In this document: piece by piece, positions 17,799-29,828 of the stretch
Numbering within the stretch: position 1 is the first letter of the stretch
Layout: every line of letters begins with the position of its first letter
DNA from: Candidatus Pantoea varia
GTDB lineage: Bacteria; Pseudomonadota; Gammaproteobacteria; Enterobacterales; Enterobacteriaceae
Reading direction: 5' to 3'
Assembly (NCBI RefSeq): GCF_900115075.1
Contig: NZ_FOVG01000002.1
Location: forward strand, 372,001-436,000
Length of the DNA stretch: 64,000 nucleotides
Program-made: the position numbers and the translations under genes
Notes under the pieces: model-generated
What the model was told of the DNA's origin: nothing
Database searches by the model: none
Seen by the model: only the letters and a program-made list of their open reading frames with translations

Positions 17799-20615
17799 AT
17801 GAGTGACTATAAATCTACCCTGAATTTGCCGGAAACGGGATTCCCGATGCGTGGCGATCTGGCCAAACGCGAACCGGGAATGTTGCAACGCTGGTATGCC
17901 GACAACCTGTACGGCATCATCCGCGAAGCCAAAAAAGGGAAAAAAACCTTTATCCTGCATGATGGCCCTCCGTATGCGAACGGCAGCATTCATATTGGTC
18001 ACTCCGTTAACAAGATTCTGAAAGACATTATCGTTAAGTCGAAAGGCATGGCGGGTTATGACTCGCCGTATGTGCCGGGCTGGGACTGTCACGGTCTGCC
18101 AATCGAACACAAAGTTGAGCAGATGATCGGCAAGCCAGGCGAGAAAGTCACCGCCGCTGAATTCCGCGCAGCATGCCGCAAATACGCCGCTGAACAGGTT
18201 GAAGGCCAGAAGGCGGACTTTATCCGTCTGGGCGTGCTGGGCGACTGGGATCGTCCTTACCTGACTATGGATTTCGGAACCGAAGCCAACATCATTCGTG
18301 CGCTCCGTAAAATCATCGGCAACGGCCACCTGCACAAAGGCGCGAAGCCGGTGCACTGGTGCCTGGATTGCCGTTCTGCTCTGGCAGAAGCGGAAGTGGA
18401 GTATTACGACAAAACGTCACCGTCGATTGATGTGATGTTTAACGCCGTCGATACCGACGCGGTGCGTGAGGCGTTTGGCGTATCCCAGGTCAATGGCCCG
18501 ATCTCACTGGTAATCTGGACGACGACGCCGTGGACGTTACCGGCTAACCGCGCCATCTCGTTAAATGCGGAATTTGAGTATCAGTTGCTGCAGATCGACG
18601 GTCGCGCGCTGATCCTGGCAAAAGATCTGGTCGAGAGCGTGATGAAGCGCGCCGGTGTCAGCGAATGGCAGGTACTGGGCGAATGCCAGGGCGCTGCGCT
18701 GGAGCTGCAGAAATTCCAGCATCCGTTCCTGGCGCTTGAGTCGCTGGTAGTTCTGGGCGATCACGTGACGCTGGACGCGGGTACCGGTGCAGTTCACACC
18801 GCGCCAGGCCACGGTCCGGATGACTATGTTATCGGCCAGAAATATGGCATCGAAACGGCTAATCCGGTCGGACCGGATGGCACCTATCTGCCAGGCACTT
18901 ATCCGACGCTGGATGGGGTCAACGTCTTTAAAGCCAACGACATGATCGTTGAACTGCTGAAAGAGAAGGGCGCGCTGCTGCATGTTGAGAAACTGCTGCA
19001 CAGCTACCCGCACTGCTGGCGTCATAAAACGCCGATCATCTTCCGCGCCACGCCGCAATGGTTCATCAGCATGGATCAGAAAGGATTGCGTGCGCAGTCA
19101 CTGAAAGAGATCAAAGGCGTGCAGTGGATCCCGGACTGGGGCCAGGCGCGTATCGAATCCATGGTGGCTAACCGTCCTGACTGGTGCATCTCTCGTCAGC
19201 GTACCTGGGGCGTACCGATGGCACTGTTCGTTCACAAAGAGAGCGAAGAGCTGCACCCGGACACGCTGGCGCTGATGGAGAAAGTGGCGCAGCGCGTTGA
19301 GCAGGAGGGCATTCAGGCCTGGTGGGATCTCGACCCACGTGAACTGATGGGCGACGACGCCGATCATTACGTCAAAGTGCCGGATACGCTGGACGTCTGG
19401 TTTGACTCCGGTTCAACCAGCTATTCCGTGGTTGATGCGCGTCCGGAATTTGGCGGGCATGCTCCTGATCTCTATCTGGAAGGATCCGATCAGCATCGCG
19501 GCTGGTTTATGTCCTCGCTGATGATCTCCACGGCGATGAAGGGCAAAGCGCCTTATCGTCAGGTACTGACGCACGGTTTCACCGTGGACGGTCAGGGCCG
19601 TAAAATGTCGAAATCAATCGGCAATACGGTCGCGCCGCAGGATGTGATGAACAAACTGGGCGCCGATATTCTGCGTCTGTGGGTGGCCTCAACCGACTAC
19701 TCGGGTGAAATGGCGGTCTCCGATGAGATCCTCAAGCGCTCTGCCGATGCTTATCGTCGTATCCGTAACACCGCACGCTTCCTGCTGGCTAACCTTAGCG
19801 GCTTCAACCCGGCCACCGATTTGGTGAAACCGGAAGAGATGGTCGTCGTCGATCGCTGGGCAGTAGGTCGCGCACAGGCGGCACAGGCCGATATCGTTGC
19901 CTCTTATGAGAACTACGATTTCCATGAAGTGATCCAGCGTCTGATGCAGTTCTGCTCGATTGAGATGGGCAGCTTCTATCTCGACATCATCAAGGATCGT
20001 CAGTACACCGCGAAAGGCGATGGCCTGGCACGTCGCAGCTGCCAGACCGCGCTGTGGCATATCGTCGAAGCGCTGGTGCGCTGGATGGCACCGATCATGT
20101 CCTTTACAGCGGATGAGATCTGGGGCTACCTGCCAGGTGAACGTGCGCAATATGTCTTCACCGAGGAGTGGTATCAGGGTCTGTTTGGCCTGGCGGAAGA
20201 TGAAGCGTTGAATGATGCCTACTGGGCTGAGCTGCTGAAAGTGCGTGGCGAAGTGAACAAGGTGATTGAGCAGGCGCGTGCGGATAAACGTATCGGTGGC
20301 GCACTGGAAGCGACGGTTACGCTGTATGCCGATCCGGAGCTGGCCGCTAAACTGCAGGCGCTGGGCAATGAGCTGCGCTTTGTGCTGCTGACCTCTGGGG
20401 CACAGGTAGCGGATTACGCCCTGGCGAACGACGAAGCGCAGCAGAGTGAACTGCTGAAAGGTCTGAAAATCGCGCTGCACAAGGCTGAAGGCGAGAAATG
20501 TCAGCGCTGCTGGCATTACACTACCGACGTCGGACAGAATCCTGAGCATGCTGAAGTCTGTGGTCGTTGTTACACTAACGTAGCCGGTGACGGCGAACAG
20601 CGTGAATTTGCCTGA
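17799..20615 (+). CDS. ileS: Isoleucyl-tRNA synthetase
   Basis: Class I synthetase that charges tRNA-Ile and edits valine. 938 aa, same as E. coli. The HIGH motif is in [14 protein letters not shown] (near residue 64) and KMSKS in [10 protein letters not shown] (near residue 605). The inserted editing domain includes [14 protein letters not shown]. The C-terminal zinc cysteines are visible as CQRCWHY and CGRCYTN. The stop TGA overlaps the lspA ATG by one base, so the two are translationally coupled. Confidence 0.98.
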   Translation: MSDYKSTLNLPETGFPMRGDLAKREPGMLQRWYADNLYGIIREAKKGKKTFILHDGPPYANGSIHIGHSVNKILKDIIVKSKGMAGYDSPYVPGWDCHGLPIEHKVEQMIGKPGEKVTAAEFRAACRKYAAEQVEGQKADFIRLGVLGDWDRPYLTMDFGTEANIIRALRKIIGNGHLHKGAKPVHWCLDCRSALAEAEVEYYDKTSPSIDVMFNAVDTDAVREAFGVSQVNGPISLVIWTTTPWTLPANRAISLNAEFEYQLLQIDGRALILAKDLVESVMKRAGVSEWQVLGECQGAALELQKFQHPFLALESLVVLGDHVTLDAGTGAVHTAPGHGPDDYVIGQKYGIETANPVGPDGTYLPGTYPTLDGVNVFKANDMIVELLKEKGALLHVEKLLHSYPHCWRHKTPIIFRATPQWFISMDQKGLRAQSLKEIKGVQWIPDWGQARIESMVANRPDWCISRQRTWGVPMALFVHKESEELHPDTLALMEKVAQRVEQEGIQAWWDLDPRELMGDDADHYVKVPDTLDVWFDSGSTSYSVVDARPEFGGHAPDLYLEGSDQHRGWFMSSLMISTAMKGKAPYRQVLTHGFTVDGQGRKMSKSIGNTVAPQDVMNKLGADILRLWVASTDYSGEMAVSDEILKRSADAYRRIRNTARFLLANLSGFNPATDLVKPEEMVVVDRWAVGRAQAAQADIVASYENYDFHEVIQRLMQFCSIEMGSFYLDIIKDRQYTAKGDGLARRSCQTALWHIVEALVRWMAPIMSFTADEIWGYLPGERAQYVFTEEWYQGLFGLAEDEALNDAYWAELLKVRGEVNKVIEQARADKRIGGALEATVTLYADPELAAKLQALGNELRFVLLTSGAQVADYALANDEAQQSELLKGLKIALHKAEGEKCQRCWHYTTDVGQNPEHAEVCGRCYTNVAGDGEQREFA

Positions 20616-21121
20616 TGCGTAAACCTATTTTATCAACCGGATTGCGCTGGCTGTGGCTGGTGCTGGTGGTGATTGTTGTCGACTTCGCCAGCAAGCAGTG
20701 GGTGATGAACAACATGATGCTGCATGAAACTCAGCCGCTGATGCCCTACCTGAACCTGTTCTACGCGCACAACTATGGCGCGGCGTTCAGTTTCCTGGCG
20801 GACAAAGGCGGCTGGCAGCGCTGGTTCTTTGCCGGTATCGCGCTGGCTATCGTAATCTCACTGATGGTGATGATGTATCGCAATCACGCCAGTCAGAAGA
20901 TGGCTAACATCGCCTATGCTCTGATCATTGGCGGTGCGATCGGCAATCTGTTCGATCGCTCATACCATGGCTTTGTGGTCGATTTTATCGATTTTTATGT
21001 CGGTAACTGGCACTTCGCTACATTTAATATCGCTGACTGCGGCATCTGTATTGGTGCGGCACTGGTGGTGCTGGAGGGCTTTTTCAGCCCGAACGGCAAA
21101 CAGGCTAAACAGAAAGGGTAA
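20615..21121 (+). CDS. lspA: Lipoprotein signal peptidase (signal peptidase II)
   Basis: Inner-membrane aspartyl protease that cuts the signal peptide from diacylated prolipoproteins; target of globomycin. 168 aa with four hydrophobic segments. The catalytic aspartates lie in the conserved [19 protein letters not shown] and [15 protein letters not shown] segments. [10 protein letters not shown] is also conserved. The ATG overlaps the ileS stop by 1 nt, and the stop lies 3 nt before the fkpB start. Confidence 0.97.
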   Translation: MRKPILSTGLRWLWLVLVVIVVDFASKQWVMNNMMLHETQPLMPYLNLFYAHNYGAAFSFLADKGGWQRWFFAGIALAIVISLMVMMYRNHASQKMANIAYALIIGGAIGNLFDRSYHGFVVDFIDFYVGNWHFATFNIADCGICIGAALVVLEGFFSPNGKQAKQKG

Positions 21122-21124
21122 GTG

Positions 21125-21595
21125 ATGACTGAGTCCGTACAGCGCGAAAGCGCGGTGTTGGTGCATTTTACGCTGAAGCTGGAAGATGGCTCGACGGCGG
21201 AATCGACCCGTGCAAACGGCAAGCCCGCGCTGTTCCGTCTCGGTGATGGCAGCCTCTCTGCGGCACTTGAGCAGGCACTGCTGGGGCTGAACGCGGGTGA
21301 AAACAAACAGTTCACCCTCGAGCCGGAAGACGCCTTTGGCGGCGTCAGCCCAGACCTGATCCAGTATTTCTCGCGTCGGGACTTTATTGATGCAGGTGAA
21401 CCGGAAGTGGGTGCCATCATGCTGTTCAGCGGCATGGGCGGCAGTGAAATGCCAGGCGTGATCCGTGAAGTCTCCGGTGACTCGATCACCGTGGATTTCA
21501 ACCATCCGCTGGCAGGTCGTCGTATTCAGTTTGATGTAGAGGTGCTGGAAATCGATCCAGCGCTGGAGGCGAACGATGCAAATCCTGTTAGCTAA
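21125..21595 (+). CDS. fkpB: FKBP-type peptidyl-prolyl isomerase FkpB (SlpA)
   Basis: Cytosolic SlyD-like FKBP prolyl isomerase and chaperone. 156 aa (E. coli 149). The FKBP core starts [18 protein letters not shown]; the inserted-flap chaperone segment spans [18 protein letters not shown]. The ATG at 21125 matches the family N-terminus (MTESVQ); a GTG one codon earlier is less likely. The C-terminus runs about 7 residues beyond E. coli (ANDANPVS), so the gene overlaps ispH by 20 nt. Confidence 0.95.
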   Translation: MTESVQRESAVLVHFTLKLEDGSTAESTRANGKPALFRLGDGSLSAALEQALLGLNAGENKQFTLEPEDAFGGVSPDLIQYFSRRDFIDAGEPEVGAIMLFSGMGGSEMPGVIREVSGDSITVDFNHPLAGRRIQFDVEVLEIDPALEANDANPVS

Positions 21596-22529
21596 TCCGC
21601 GCGGTTTCTGCGCTGGCGTTGATCGCGCCATCAGTATTGTTGAGCGCGCGCTGGAGATGTATGGCGCGCCAATCTACGTCCGTCACGAAGTGGTGCATAA
21701 CCGTTACGTGGTGAACAGCCTGCGTGAACGTGGTGCCATCTTCATTGAAGAGATCAGCGAAGTGCCGGATAAAGCGATTCTGATCTTCTCCGCGCACGGT
21801 GTTTCACAGGCGGTGCGGGCCGAAGCCAAAGCGCGCAATCTGACCATGTTGTTCGACGCCACCTGTCCGCTGGTGACCAAGGTCCATATGGAAGTGGCGC
21901 GCGCCAGCCGTAAAGGTGTGGAAGCGATTCTGATCGGTCATGCGGGTCATCCGGAAGTTGAAGGCACCATGGGGCAGTACAACAACCCTAATGGCGGCAT
22001 GTACCTGGTGGAGTCACCGGAAGATGTCTTCAGACTGACCGTCAAAGACGAAAACAATCTGAGCTTCATGACGCAGACCACGCTGTCGGTGGATGACACC
22101 TCTGACATCATTGATGCCCTGCGTCAGCGTTTCCCGGCGATCATCGGGCCGCGTAAAGATGATATCTGCTACGCCACCACCAACCGTCAGGAAGCCGTTC
22201 GTACTCTGGCGAAAGATGCGGAAGTGGTGCTGGTGGTCGGTTCTAAGAACTCCTCGAACTCTAACCGTCTGGCCGAGCTGGCACAGCGTGCCGGTAAACT
22301 GGCGAAGCTGATCGATTCTGCGGATGATATTCAGGAAGAGTGGGTAAAAGGTGTGGCCTGCATCGGCGTTACCGCAGGTGCCTCAGCCCCCGATATTCTG
22401 GTGCAGCAGGTGATCCAGCGTCTGCGTGAGCTGGGCGGTGAAGCGGCGATTGAGCTGATTGGCCGTGAAGAGAATATTGTCTTCGAAGTGCCTAAAGAGC
22501 TGCGGGTCGAAGTACGCAACGTGCAGTAA
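21576..22529 (+). CDS. ispH: 4-hydroxy-3-methylbut-2-enyl diphosphate reductase
   Basis: Last enzyme of the MEP isoprenoid pathway, an iron-sulfur reductase making IPP and DMAPP. 317 aa (E. coli 316). The three cluster cysteines are seen in [10 protein letters not shown] (C12), [12 protein letters not shown] (near residue 96) and [11 protein letters not shown] (near residue 197). It starts inside the 3' end of fkpB and ends the ribF-ileS-lspA cluster, with a terminator 23 nt after the stop. Confidence 0.98.
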   Translation: MQILLANPRGFCAGVDRAISIVERALEMYGAPIYVRHEVVHNRYVVNSLRERGAIFIEEISEVPDKAILIFSAHGVSQAVRAEAKARNLTMLFDATCPLVTKVHMEVARASRKGVEAILIGHAGHPEVEGTMGQYNNPNGGMYLVESPEDVFRLTVKDENNLSFMTQTTLSVDDTSDIIDALRQRFPAIIGPRKDDICYATTNRQEAVRTLAKDAEVVLVVGSKNSSNSNRLAELAQRAGKLAKLIDSADDIQEEWVKGVACIGVTAGASAPDILVQQVIQRLRELGGEAAIELIGREENIVFEVPKELRVEVRNVQ

Positions 22530-22552
22530 CTCTTCGATATGACTGATAAAAA

Positions 22553-22576
22553 GGCCGACTCTGTTCGGTCTTTTTT
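22553..22576 (+). terminator. ispH terminator
   Basis: GGCCGA (22553-22558) pairs with TCGGTC (22565-22570, one G-T pair), followed by six T. Confidence 0.82.
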
Positions 22577-22745
22577 GTTTTTGTATTCTGCCAGAAACGC
22601 CATGGTTTGCTGCGATGATTGCTTTTACTGATAATCACAGGCGGCTGGCATAAAATTCTTATTATCACGGATTAATAGTGGCGTGACTGTTAACTCATCG
22701 TTAACCTGATGACGCTTTAGATGCATAGTTTTGTTTTAGGAATGA

Positions 22746-23567
<822 letters not shown>

Positions 23568-23623
23568 GTGTTGTGAACCATCGTGATGTGGTTATTTCAA
23601 TCGGTAATGCCTTGATTGAAAAG

Positions 23624-23651
23624 GGGCAATGTTTTTATTGCCCTTAATTTT
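23624..23651 (+). terminator. dapB terminator
   Basis: GGGCAAT (23624-23630) and ATTGCCC (23637-23643) followed by TTAATTTTAT. A separate perfect stem, TTTCAATC/GATTGAAA (23595-23602/23614-23621), lies just upstream. Confidence 0.7.
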
Positions 23652-23738
23652 ATCTGAAAAACGCCATTATCATTAAAAAACCATACATGACTGTTGTTTT
23701 TCTCTCTTTCCTGCATTTATTTTCCCTGGAAGGTGCCG

Positions 23739-23760
23739 TTTTTGACCATTTGGTCAAAAA
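23739..23760. promoter_or_regulatory. RutR operator
   Basis: TTTTTGACCA, TT, TGGTCAAAAA: 10-bp perfect arms around a 2-bp centre. It contains the RutR consensus TTGACCAnnTGGTCAA exactly. E. coli carAB carries a RutR site here, by which pyrimidine supply (uracil) affects P1. Confidence 0.78.
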
Positions 23761-23798
23761 TATGGGGGCGCTTACGTTAATTTAGTTTTTACGCTGCC

Positions 23799-23814
23799 TG
23801 GCAAACGATTATTT
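23799..23814. promoter_or_regulatory. Candidate PurR operator
   Basis: TGGCAAACGATTATTT matches the PurR consensus ANGCAANCGNTTNCNT at all but two defined positions. It lies about 127 bp before the predicted P1 start, near the place of the E. coli carAB PurR site. Confidence 0.62.
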
Positions 23815-23898
23815 CGCCGAGTTTTCCCCTCTTTTTGCCGCTCATACCCGTTTTCTTCCTCATAAGGCAGATAAGTATGAAAAAATCCCGCTGCAGGG

Positions 23899-23927
23899 TA
23901 GACAATGACCAGGGCGATCATTAGAAT
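23899..23927 (+). promoter_or_regulatory. carAB promoter P1
   Basis: TAGACA (23899-23904) and TAGAAT (23922-23927) with 17-bp spacing. The E. coli pyrimidine-controlled P1 has a similar pair (TTGACT / CAGAAT, from memory) at the same place. Confidence 0.75.
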
Positions 23928-23971
23928 GCGCGCAATTTGCCAAAAATCGACAATTCAGGCGGTTTTTGCAT

Positions 23972-24000
23972 TGATTCAGGCGGCTATTTTGAATTAATAT
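23972..24000 (+). promoter_or_regulatory. carAB promoter P2
   Basis: TTGATT (23972-23977) and TAATAT (23995-24000) with 17-bp spacing. The -10 lies inside the first ArgR box, which explains arginine repression. Confidence 0.78.
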
Positions 24001-24026
24001 GCAGATATATTGACTGTTTATTCCCT
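23988..24026. promoter_or_regulatory. Tandem ArgR boxes over carAB P2
   Basis: Two 18-bp boxes separated by 3 bp. Box 1 (23988-24005) centres on TGAAT TAAT ATGCA. Box 2 (24009-24026) centres on TGACT GTTT ATTCC. The consensus is TGAATnnnnATTCA; box 1 is one base off and box 2 two. A 3-bp gap is the usual ArgR arrangement. Confidence 0.8.
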
Positions 24027-24036
24027 GGAGGATGTT

Positions 24037-25185
24037 TTGATCAAGTCAGCAATCCTGGTTCTGGAAGACGGAACCCAATTCCACGGTCGGGCCATCGGGG
24101 CAACAGGATCGGCAGTGGGAGAAGTCGTTTTCAACACTTCAATGACCGGTTATCAAGAAATCCTCACTGATCCTTCCTATTCCCGCCAAATCGTCACTCT
24201 CACTTATCCCCATATCGGTAATGTCGGTGCCAATGCCGCCGACGAAGAATCCAGCCAGATTCATGCGCAGGGCCTGGTTATTCGTGACCTGCCGCTGATT
24301 GCCAGCAACTTCCGTAGCGAAGAGGGCTTATCCGCCTACCTGCAGCGCAACAACATCGTGGCGATTGCCGATATCGATACCCGCAAGCTGACGCGCCTGC
24401 TGCGGGAGAAAGGGGCGCAGAACGGCTGCATTATTGCCGGCGACAATCCGGATGTCGCACTGGCGCTGCAAAAAGCCCAGGCGTTCCCGGGACTGAAAGG
24501 AATGGATCTGGCGAAAGAGGTCTGCACGACGGAGACTTACAGCTGGCAGCAGGGCAGCTGGACGCTGGACGCGGGTCTGCCAGAGCAGGCTACTGCGGAG
24601 TCGCTGCCTTACCATGTGGTGGCGTACGACTACGGCACCAAGCGCAACATCCTGCGCATGCTGGTTGATCGCGGCTGTCGTCTGACCGTGGTTCCGGCAC
24701 AGACGCCGGCTGAAGAGGTTCTGAAGCTGAATCCGGACGGCATTTTCCTCTCCAACGGTCCTGGTGACCCGGAGCCGTGCGACTACGCCATCAGCGCGAT
24801 TCAGTCCTTCCTGAAGACAGAGATCCCGGTGTTCGGTATCTGCCTGGGTCATCAGCTGCTGGCGCTGGCCAGCGGTGCTAAGACCGTGAAGATGAAGCTC
24901 GGCCACCACGGCGGCAACCATCCGGTGAAAGATCTCGAAAACAACCGCGTGATGATCACCGCACAGAACCACGGTTTTGCGGTCGATGAGAACAATCTGC
25001 CTGCGAACCTGCGTGTTACGCACATTTCGTTGTTCGATAAAACCGTGCAGGGCATTCATCGCACTGACAAGCCCGCATTCAGCTTCCAGGGACACCCGGA
25101 AGCCAGCCCGGGCCCGGGTGATGCTGCGCCGCTGTTTGACCACTTTATTGAATTGATTGACGCATTCCGTCTGCAAGCGAAGTAA
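24037..25185 (+). CDS. carA: Carbamoyl-phosphate synthase, small (glutaminase) subunit
   Basis: Hydrolyses glutamine and channels ammonia to CarB for carbamoyl phosphate, feeding both arginine and pyrimidine synthesis. 382 aa from the TTG at 24037 ([14 protein letters not shown]), preceded by GGAGG (24027-24031) 5 nt away; E. coli carA also starts with UUG and has 382 aa. An ATG in frame 27 nt upstream would add a non-conserved extension over the P2 leader. The class I amidotransferase nucleophile is in [13 protein letters not shown]; the His-Glu pair lies in [11 protein letters not shown]. carB follows after 14 nt. Confidence 0.97.
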   Translation: MIKSAILVLEDGTQFHGRAIGATGSAVGEVVFNTSMTGYQEILTDPSYSRQIVTLTYPHIGNVGANAADEESSQIHAQGLVIRDLPLIASNFRSEEGLSAYLQRNNIVAIADIDTRKLTRLLREKGAQNGCIIAGDNPDVALALQKAQAFPGLKGMDLAKEVCTTETYSWQQGSWTLDAGLPEQATAESLPYHVVAYDYGTKRNILRMLVDRGCRLTVVPAQTPAEEVLKLNPDGIFLSNGPGDPEPCDYAISAIQSFLKTEIPVFGICLGHQLLALASGAKTVKMKLGHHGGNHPVKDLENNRVMITAQNHGFAVDENNLPANLRVTHISLFDKTVQGIHRTDKPAFSFQGHPEASPGPGDAAPLFDHFIELIDAFRLQAK

Positions 25186-25199
25186 TCAGGAGCTAATTC

Positions 25200-28100
25200 A
25201 TGCCAAAACGTACAGACCTAAAATCCATCCTGATTCTTGGTGCCGGTCCGATTGTGATCGGCCAGGCCTGCGAATTTGACTATTCCGGTGCGCAGGCGTG
25301 TAAAGCGCTGCGTGAAGAGGGCTACCGCGTCATTCTGGTGAACTCCAACCCGGCGACGATCATGACCGACCCGGAAATGGCTGATGCGACCTACATTGAG
25401 CCGATTCACTGGGAAGTGGTGCGCAAAATCATTGAAAAAGAGCGCCCGGATGCAGTACTGCCAACAATGGGCGGACAGACAGCGCTGAACTGTGCGCTGG
25501 AGCTGGAACGTCATGGCGTGCTGGAAGAGTTTGGCGTCACCATGATTGGCGCGACCGCTGATGCGATCGACAAAGCAGAAGATCGTCGTCGCTTCGACGT
25601 GGCGATGAAAAGCATCGGTCTCGATACCGCACGCTCCGGCATTGCACACACCATGGAAGAAGCGCTGGCTGTGGCAGAAGATGTTGGCTTCCCGTGCATT
25701 ATCCGTCCCTCCTTTACCATGGGCGGCACCGGTGGTGGCATCGCCTATAACCGTGAAGAGTTTGAAGAGATTTGTGAACGTGGTCTCGACCTCTCACCCA
25801 CCAATGAGCTGCTGATTGATGAGTCGCTGATTGGCTGGAAAGAGTATGAGATGGAAGTGGTGCGCGATAAAAACGACAACTGCATCATCGTCTGCTCAAT
25901 CGAAAACTTCGACGCGATGGGAATTCATACCGGTGACTCCATCACGGTTGCACCTGCCCAGACGCTGACCGACAAAGAGTATCAGATCATGCGTAACGCC
26001 TCGCTGGCGGTACTGCGTGAGATCGGTGTTGAAACCGGCGGCTCCAACGTACAGTTCTCGGTTAACCCGAAAGATGGCCGTCTGATTGTCATCGAGATGA
26101 ACCCACGCGTGTCACGCTCCTCAGCGCTGGCCTCAAAAGCGACCGGTTTCCCGATTGCTAAAGTGGCGGCCAAACTGGCGGTCGGCTATACCCTCGATGA
26201 GTTGATGAACGATATCACCGGCGGTTTAACGCCCGCTTCGTTCGAACCTTCAATCGACTACGTCGTCACCAAGATTCCGCGTTTCAACTTCGAAAAATTT
26301 GCCGGTGCCAACGATCGCCTGACCACGCAGATGAAATCGGTCGGTGAAGTGATGGCGATTGGTCGTACTTTCCAGGAATCCATGCAGAAAGCGCTGCGCG
26401 GCCTGGAAGTGGGTGCTAATGGCTTCGACCCGAAAGTGCACCTCGACGATCCGGAAGCATTAACCCGCATCCGCCGTGAGCTGAAAGATGCCGGTTCAGA
26501 CCGCATCTGGTACATCGCAGACGCTTTCCGTGCGGGTATGTCAGTGGATGGCGTATTCAATCTGACCAATGTGGACCGCTGGTTCCTGGTGCAGATTGAA
26601 GAGCTGGTGAAACTGGAAGATCAGGTGGCCCGCGAAGGCGTGAACAGCCTCGATGCGACCTTCCTGCGCACGCTGAAGCGTAAAGGCTTTGCCGATGCAC
26701 GGCTGGCGACGCTGGCGGGTGTGTCAGAGAGCGAAATCCGCAAGCTGCGTCAGCAGTTTAATCTGCATCCGGTCTATAAGCGCGTAGATACCTGTGCCGC
26801 AGAATTCGCGACGGATACTGCCTACATGTACTCCACTTATGAAGAGGAGTGCGAAGCCAACCCAAGTCAGGATCGCGAAAAAATCATGATTCTGGGGGGT
26901 GGCCCCAACCGTATCGGTCAGGGTATCGAATTCGACTACTGCTGTGTTCACGCTGCCCTGGCGCTGCGTGAAGATGGTTACCAGACCATTATGGTCAACT
27001 GTAACCCGGAAACCGTCTCAACCGATTACGATACCTCCGATCGCCTCTACTTCGAGCCGGTCACGCTGGAAGATGTGCTGGAGATTGTGCGCCTTGAGCA
27101 GCCAAAAGGCGTGATCGTGCAGTATGGCGGTCAGACCCCGCTGAAACTGGCGCGAGCGCTGGAAGCCGCTGGCGTACCGGTTATCGGCACCAGCCCGGAC
27201 TCGATTGACCGTGCAGAAGACCGTGAACGTTTCCAGCAGGCGGTTGATCGCCTGAACCTGAAGCAACCGGCTAACGCCACCGTCGCTACGCTTGAGCAGG
27301 CGGTGGAGAAAGCCGCCGGCCTGGGTTATCCGCTGGTGGTGCGTCCTTCTTATGTACTGGGCGGCCGGGCCATGGAGATCGTCTACGACGAGATCGACCT
27401 GAAGCGCTACTTCCAGACGGCGGTTTCGGTTTCTAACGATGCGCCGGTATTGCTGGATCGCTTCCTGGATGATGCGGTTGAAGTGGATGTGGATGCGATT
27501 TGCGACGGTGAGCGGGTGCTGATTGGTGGCATCATGGAACACATCGAGCAGGCAGGCGTGCACTCTGGTGACTCCGCCTGTTCACTGCCGGCCTACACCC
27601 TGAGTCAGGAGATTCAGAATGTGATGCGCCAGCAGGTTGAGAAGCTGGCGTTCGAGCTGAACGTTCGCGGCCTGATGAACGTCCAGTTCGCGGTGAAAGA
27701 CAACGAAGTCTACCTGATTGAAGTCAACCCACGTGCGGCGCGAACCGTTCCGTTCGTCTCTAAAGCGACCGGTGTCCCGCTGGCGAAAGTGGCCGCGCGC
27801 GTGATGGCAGGTAAAACACTGGCAGAGCAGGGCGTCACTGAAGAGGTGATCCCGCCTTACTACTCCGTTAAAGAGGTGGTGCTGCCGTTCAACAAGTTCC
27901 AGGGCGTTGACCCGATTCTGGGGCCAGAAATGCGCTCTACCGGCGAAGTGATGGGGGTGGGACGCACGTTCGCTGAGGCGTTCTCTAAAGCGATGCTGGG
28001 CGCACAGAGCAACATGAAGAAGTCGGGCCGTGCGCTGCTGTCGGTGCGTGAAGGCGACAAGAAACGTATCGTCGACCTGGCCGCTAAGCTGCAGAAGTTT

Positions 28101-28427
28101 GGTTTTGAACTGGATGCGACTCACGGCACGGCGGTTGTGCTGGGCGAAGCGGGCATCAATCCGCGTCTGGTTAACAAGGTGCATGAAGGTCGTCCGCACA
28201 TTCAGGACCGTCTGAAAAATGGCGAGTATAGCTACATCGTCAATACCACGGCGGGTCGTCAGGCGATTGAAGATTCGAAGCTGATTCGCCGTAGCGCACT
28301 GCAGTATAAAGTGCACTACGACACCACGCTGAACGGCGGCTTCGCGACTGCGATGGCGCTGAATGCAGACCCGACGGAACAGGTTATCTCCGTTCAGGAA
28401 ATGCATGCCCAGATAAAGGCCATGTAA
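25200..28427 (+). CDS. carB: Carbamoyl-phosphate synthase, large subunit
   Basis: Makes carbamoyl phosphate from bicarbonate, ammonia and two ATP. 1075 aa (E. coli 1073). Two homologous ATP-grasp halves are visible: [21 protein letters not shown] near residue 10 and [21 protein letters not shown] near residue 562, each followed by a metal/ATP-binding stretch ([38 protein letters not shown]). The C-terminal allosteric domain (MGH-like fold, UMP/ornithine site) covers roughly residues 940-1075. Cotranscribed with carA. Confidence 0.98.
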   Translation: MPKRTDLKSILILGAGPIVIGQACEFDYSGAQACKALREEGYRVILVNSNPATIMTDPEMADATYIEPIHWEVVRKIIEKERPDAVLPTMGGQTALNCALELERHGVLEEFGVTMIGATADAIDKAEDRRRFDVAMKSIGLDTARSGIAHTMEEALAVAEDVGFPCIIRPSFTMGGTGGGIAYNREEFEEICERGLDLSPTNELLIDESLIGWKEYEMEVVRDKNDNCIIVCSIENFDAMGIHTGDSITVAPAQTLTDKEYQIMRNASLAVLREIGVETGGSNVQFSVNPKDGRLIVIEMNPRVSRSSALASKATGFPIAKVAAKLAVGYTLDELMNDITGGLTPASFEPSIDYVVTKIPRFNFEKFAGANDRLTTQMKSVGEVMAIGRTFQESMQKALRGLEVGANGFDPKVHLDDPEALTRIRRELKDAGSDRIWYIADAFRAGMSVDGVFNLTNVDRWFLVQIEELVKLEDQVAREGVNSLDATFLRTLKRKGFADARLATLAGVSESEIRKLRQQFNLHPVYKRVDTCAAEFATDTAYMYSTYEEECEANPSQDREKIMILGGGPNRIGQGIEFDYCCVHAALALREDGYQTIMVNCNPETVSTDYDTSDRLYFEPVTLEDVLEIVRLEQPKGVIVQYGGQTPLKLARALEAAGVPVIGTSPDSIDRAEDRERFQQAVDRLNLKQPANATVATLEQAVEKAAGLGYPLVVRPSYVLGGRAMEIVYDEIDLKRYFQTAVSVSNDAPVLLDRFLDDAVEVDVDAICDGERVLIGGIMEHIEQAGVHSGDSACSLPAYTLSQEIQNVMRQQVEKLAFELNVRGLMNVQFAVKDNEVYLIEVNPRAARTVPFVSKATGVPLAKVAARVMAGKTLAEQGVTEEVIPPYYSVKEVVLPFNKFQGVDPILGPEMRSTGEVMGVGRTFAEAFSKAMLGAQSNMKKSGRALLSVREGDKKRIVDLAAKLQKFGFELDATHGTAVVLGEAGINPRLVNKVHEGRPHIQDRLKNGEYSYIVNTTAGRQAIEDSKLIRRSALQYKVHYDTTLNGGFATAMALNADPTEQVISVQEMHAQIKAM

Positions 28428-28445
28428 GGCGATGTAATGTGAAAA

Positions 28446-28471
28446 ACGGCTCCTTCGGGAGCCGTTTTTAT
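28446..28471 (+). terminator. carAB terminator
   Basis: ACGGCTCC, TTCG tetraloop, GGAGCCGT, then TTTTATTT. The hairpin is the same as the one after the porin gene (29829-29851). Confidence 0.9.
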
Positions 28472-28595
28472 TTGGCCCTCTCATTGGCGATAATCCGAAA
28501 GCCAGGTCCAGGAAGAAGATGGGGTTTGCGTTAAAGTAACTGATTTGGCTTAATTTTTTAGCTTTTGATGCGAATAAGGCGGGTTCGCACAAATT

Positions 28596-28601
28596 TATAA
28601 T
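28596..28601 (+). promoter_or_regulatory. Possible -10 element of the porin gene
   Basis: Perfect TATAAT 81 bp before the porin ATG. No recognisable -35 lies 16-18 bp upstream, so the promoter may need an activator. Regulator not identified. Confidence 0.4.
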
Positions 28602-28681
28602 ATAAACACTTCCTGTGCGGATTTTTCGCCAGTACTATGCCTGCCGCTCATCACTGGAGCGTATCAGGACATAAATAAAAA

Positions 28682-29821
28682 ATGAAAATGCGTACTTTTT
28701 CTCTGAGTGCAGTGGCTGCACTGATGGCTATTCTTCCTTTCGCCAGCCAGGCGGAAGTTACTCTGTTAAAACAGGATCCGCAGGCAGGCGACCCGCTTAG
28801 CCGTCTTAATTTCACTGTTGGCGGCAGCATTCGTGCTCAGTTCAATCATCAGACCGGCGTGGATGACAAGTCCTACAAGCGTGACGGTTTCGATGGCGGC
28901 ACCCGTTTCCGTTTCGGCGCTGACTACTACCTGTTTGATGACGTCAGCTGGATCAGCTACTACGAGCTGGGCGTTAACGTCCCGGCGGTATTCGGCTGGG
29001 ATCGTCACTATGCGGACGGTGCCAATAACACCACGCGTCGCCAGCTCTACACCGGTCTGAAAAGCAAAACCTGGGGTCAGCTTACCTTTGGTCAGCAGAA
29101 CAGCGTCTATTACGACACTGTGGGCGCCAAGACCGATATCTGGGATTACGATATGGTCGGTCAGGCGCCGGGCAACGGAATCAACGGCGACTACGACGGA
29201 TCTTACCGTTCACGTAAACAGCTAAAATATAAGAACACGTTCGGCGATGCGGATATCTACGCTTCGTATCTGTTCGAGGATAACGACTATCTGCCAGGCA
29301 ATGGCCTGCGCTATAAGCGTAAAGGCGGCGGCTCGCTGGGTGTGGATTACCACATCACTGACGATCTGAGCTGGGGCACGGCGTGGAACTACACCCGCGC
29401 GGCGATGCGTAACCCGAACAACGGCGAAAGCCGCGATTACGATCAGAACATTTACGGCACGGCACTGAGCTGGACACCAGGCAACTGGACGTTGTCAGCC
29501 GGTGGTGGCTGGTATCAGAACTTCATGACCACCAAACGCAAAGATGTGCATGACTACTTTGCTGGCGATGCGTGGGGCATTGAATATTTCGCCGGTTACA
29601 AAATCCCGGTGGCGCAGTATGGTCTGAAAGCGGTGCAGCCTTATGTTATGGGCGATCGCATTGAGATCATGACCGGTCGTGATTACCAGCGCATCGACAA
29701 CGGTCTGGGTGTGACGCTGTTCCTCGACTACGGTTTCCGTGTTGATTACGAACATGTCTTCACCTCCAGCACCGATAACCTGGGTGATATGAATCTGGTG
29801 CGTCTGCGCTACGACTTCTGA
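28682..29821 (+). CDS. Outer-membrane porin, general Gram-negative porin type
   Basis: 379 aa with an N-terminal signal peptide (MKMRTFSLSAVAALMAIL..ASQA, cleavage near residue 24). The mature protein has alternating beta-strand patterns (LSRLNFTVGGSIRAQF, TRRQLYTGLKSKTWGQLTFGQQN) and ends in LVRLRYDF; a terminal Phe is the usual signal for BAM insertion. GLKSKTWGQLTFGQ is like the OmpC/OmpF strand that bears on porin identity. Transported solutes are unknown. E. coli has no gene of this kind between carB and folA. It has its own terminators on both sides and likely forms one transcription unit. A KdgM-type (oligogalacturonate) porin is unlikely because those are ~230 aa. Confidence 0.78.
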   Translation: MKMRTFSLSAVAALMAILPFASQAEVTLLKQDPQAGDPLSRLNFTVGGSIRAQFNHQTGVDDKSYKRDGFDGGTRFRFGADYYLFDDVSWISYYELGVNVPAVFGWDRHYADGANNTTRRQLYTGLKSKTWGQLTFGQQNSVYYDTVGAKTDIWDYDMVGQAPGNGINGDYDGSYRSRKQLKYKNTFGDADIYASYLFEDNDYLPGNGLRYKRKGGGSLGVDYHITDDLSWGTAWNYTRAAMRNPNNGESRDYDQNIYGTALSWTPGNWTLSAGGGWYQNFMTTKRKDVHDYFAGDAWGIEYFAGYKIPVAQYGLKAVQPYVMGDRIEIMTGRDYQRIDNGLGVTLFLDYGFRVDYEHVFTSSTDNLGDMNLVRLRYDF

Positions 29822-29828
29822 TCCTCTG

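Larger units (their letters stand above)
23568..24036 (+). other. carAB control region
   Basis: 469 bp without a gene. In order it holds the dapB terminator, a RutR-type palindrome, a PurR-type box, promoter P1, promoter P2 and two ArgR boxes overlapping P2 (all listed). This matches the E. coli carAB control region in layout. Confidence 0.8.

Noticed and set aside
23937..24170. A 77-codon plus-strand frame over the carA leader
   Set aside because: It runs through the carAB promoter elements and out of frame into carA; not a leader peptide of any known kind.
24328..25176. A 282-codon minus-strand frame inside carA
   Set aside because: Shadow of a conserved gene with no start signal of its own.
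27582..28592. A 336-codon minus-strand frame over the end of carB and the downstream spacer
   Set aside because: Antisense shadow of carB; composition (Arg/His/Gln-rich) is typical of such frames and no domain is visible.
28682..29821. Reading the porin as a KdgM-type oligogalacturonate channel
   Set aside because: KdgM proteins are about 230 aa with 12 strands; this is 379 aa with general-porin strand motifs.
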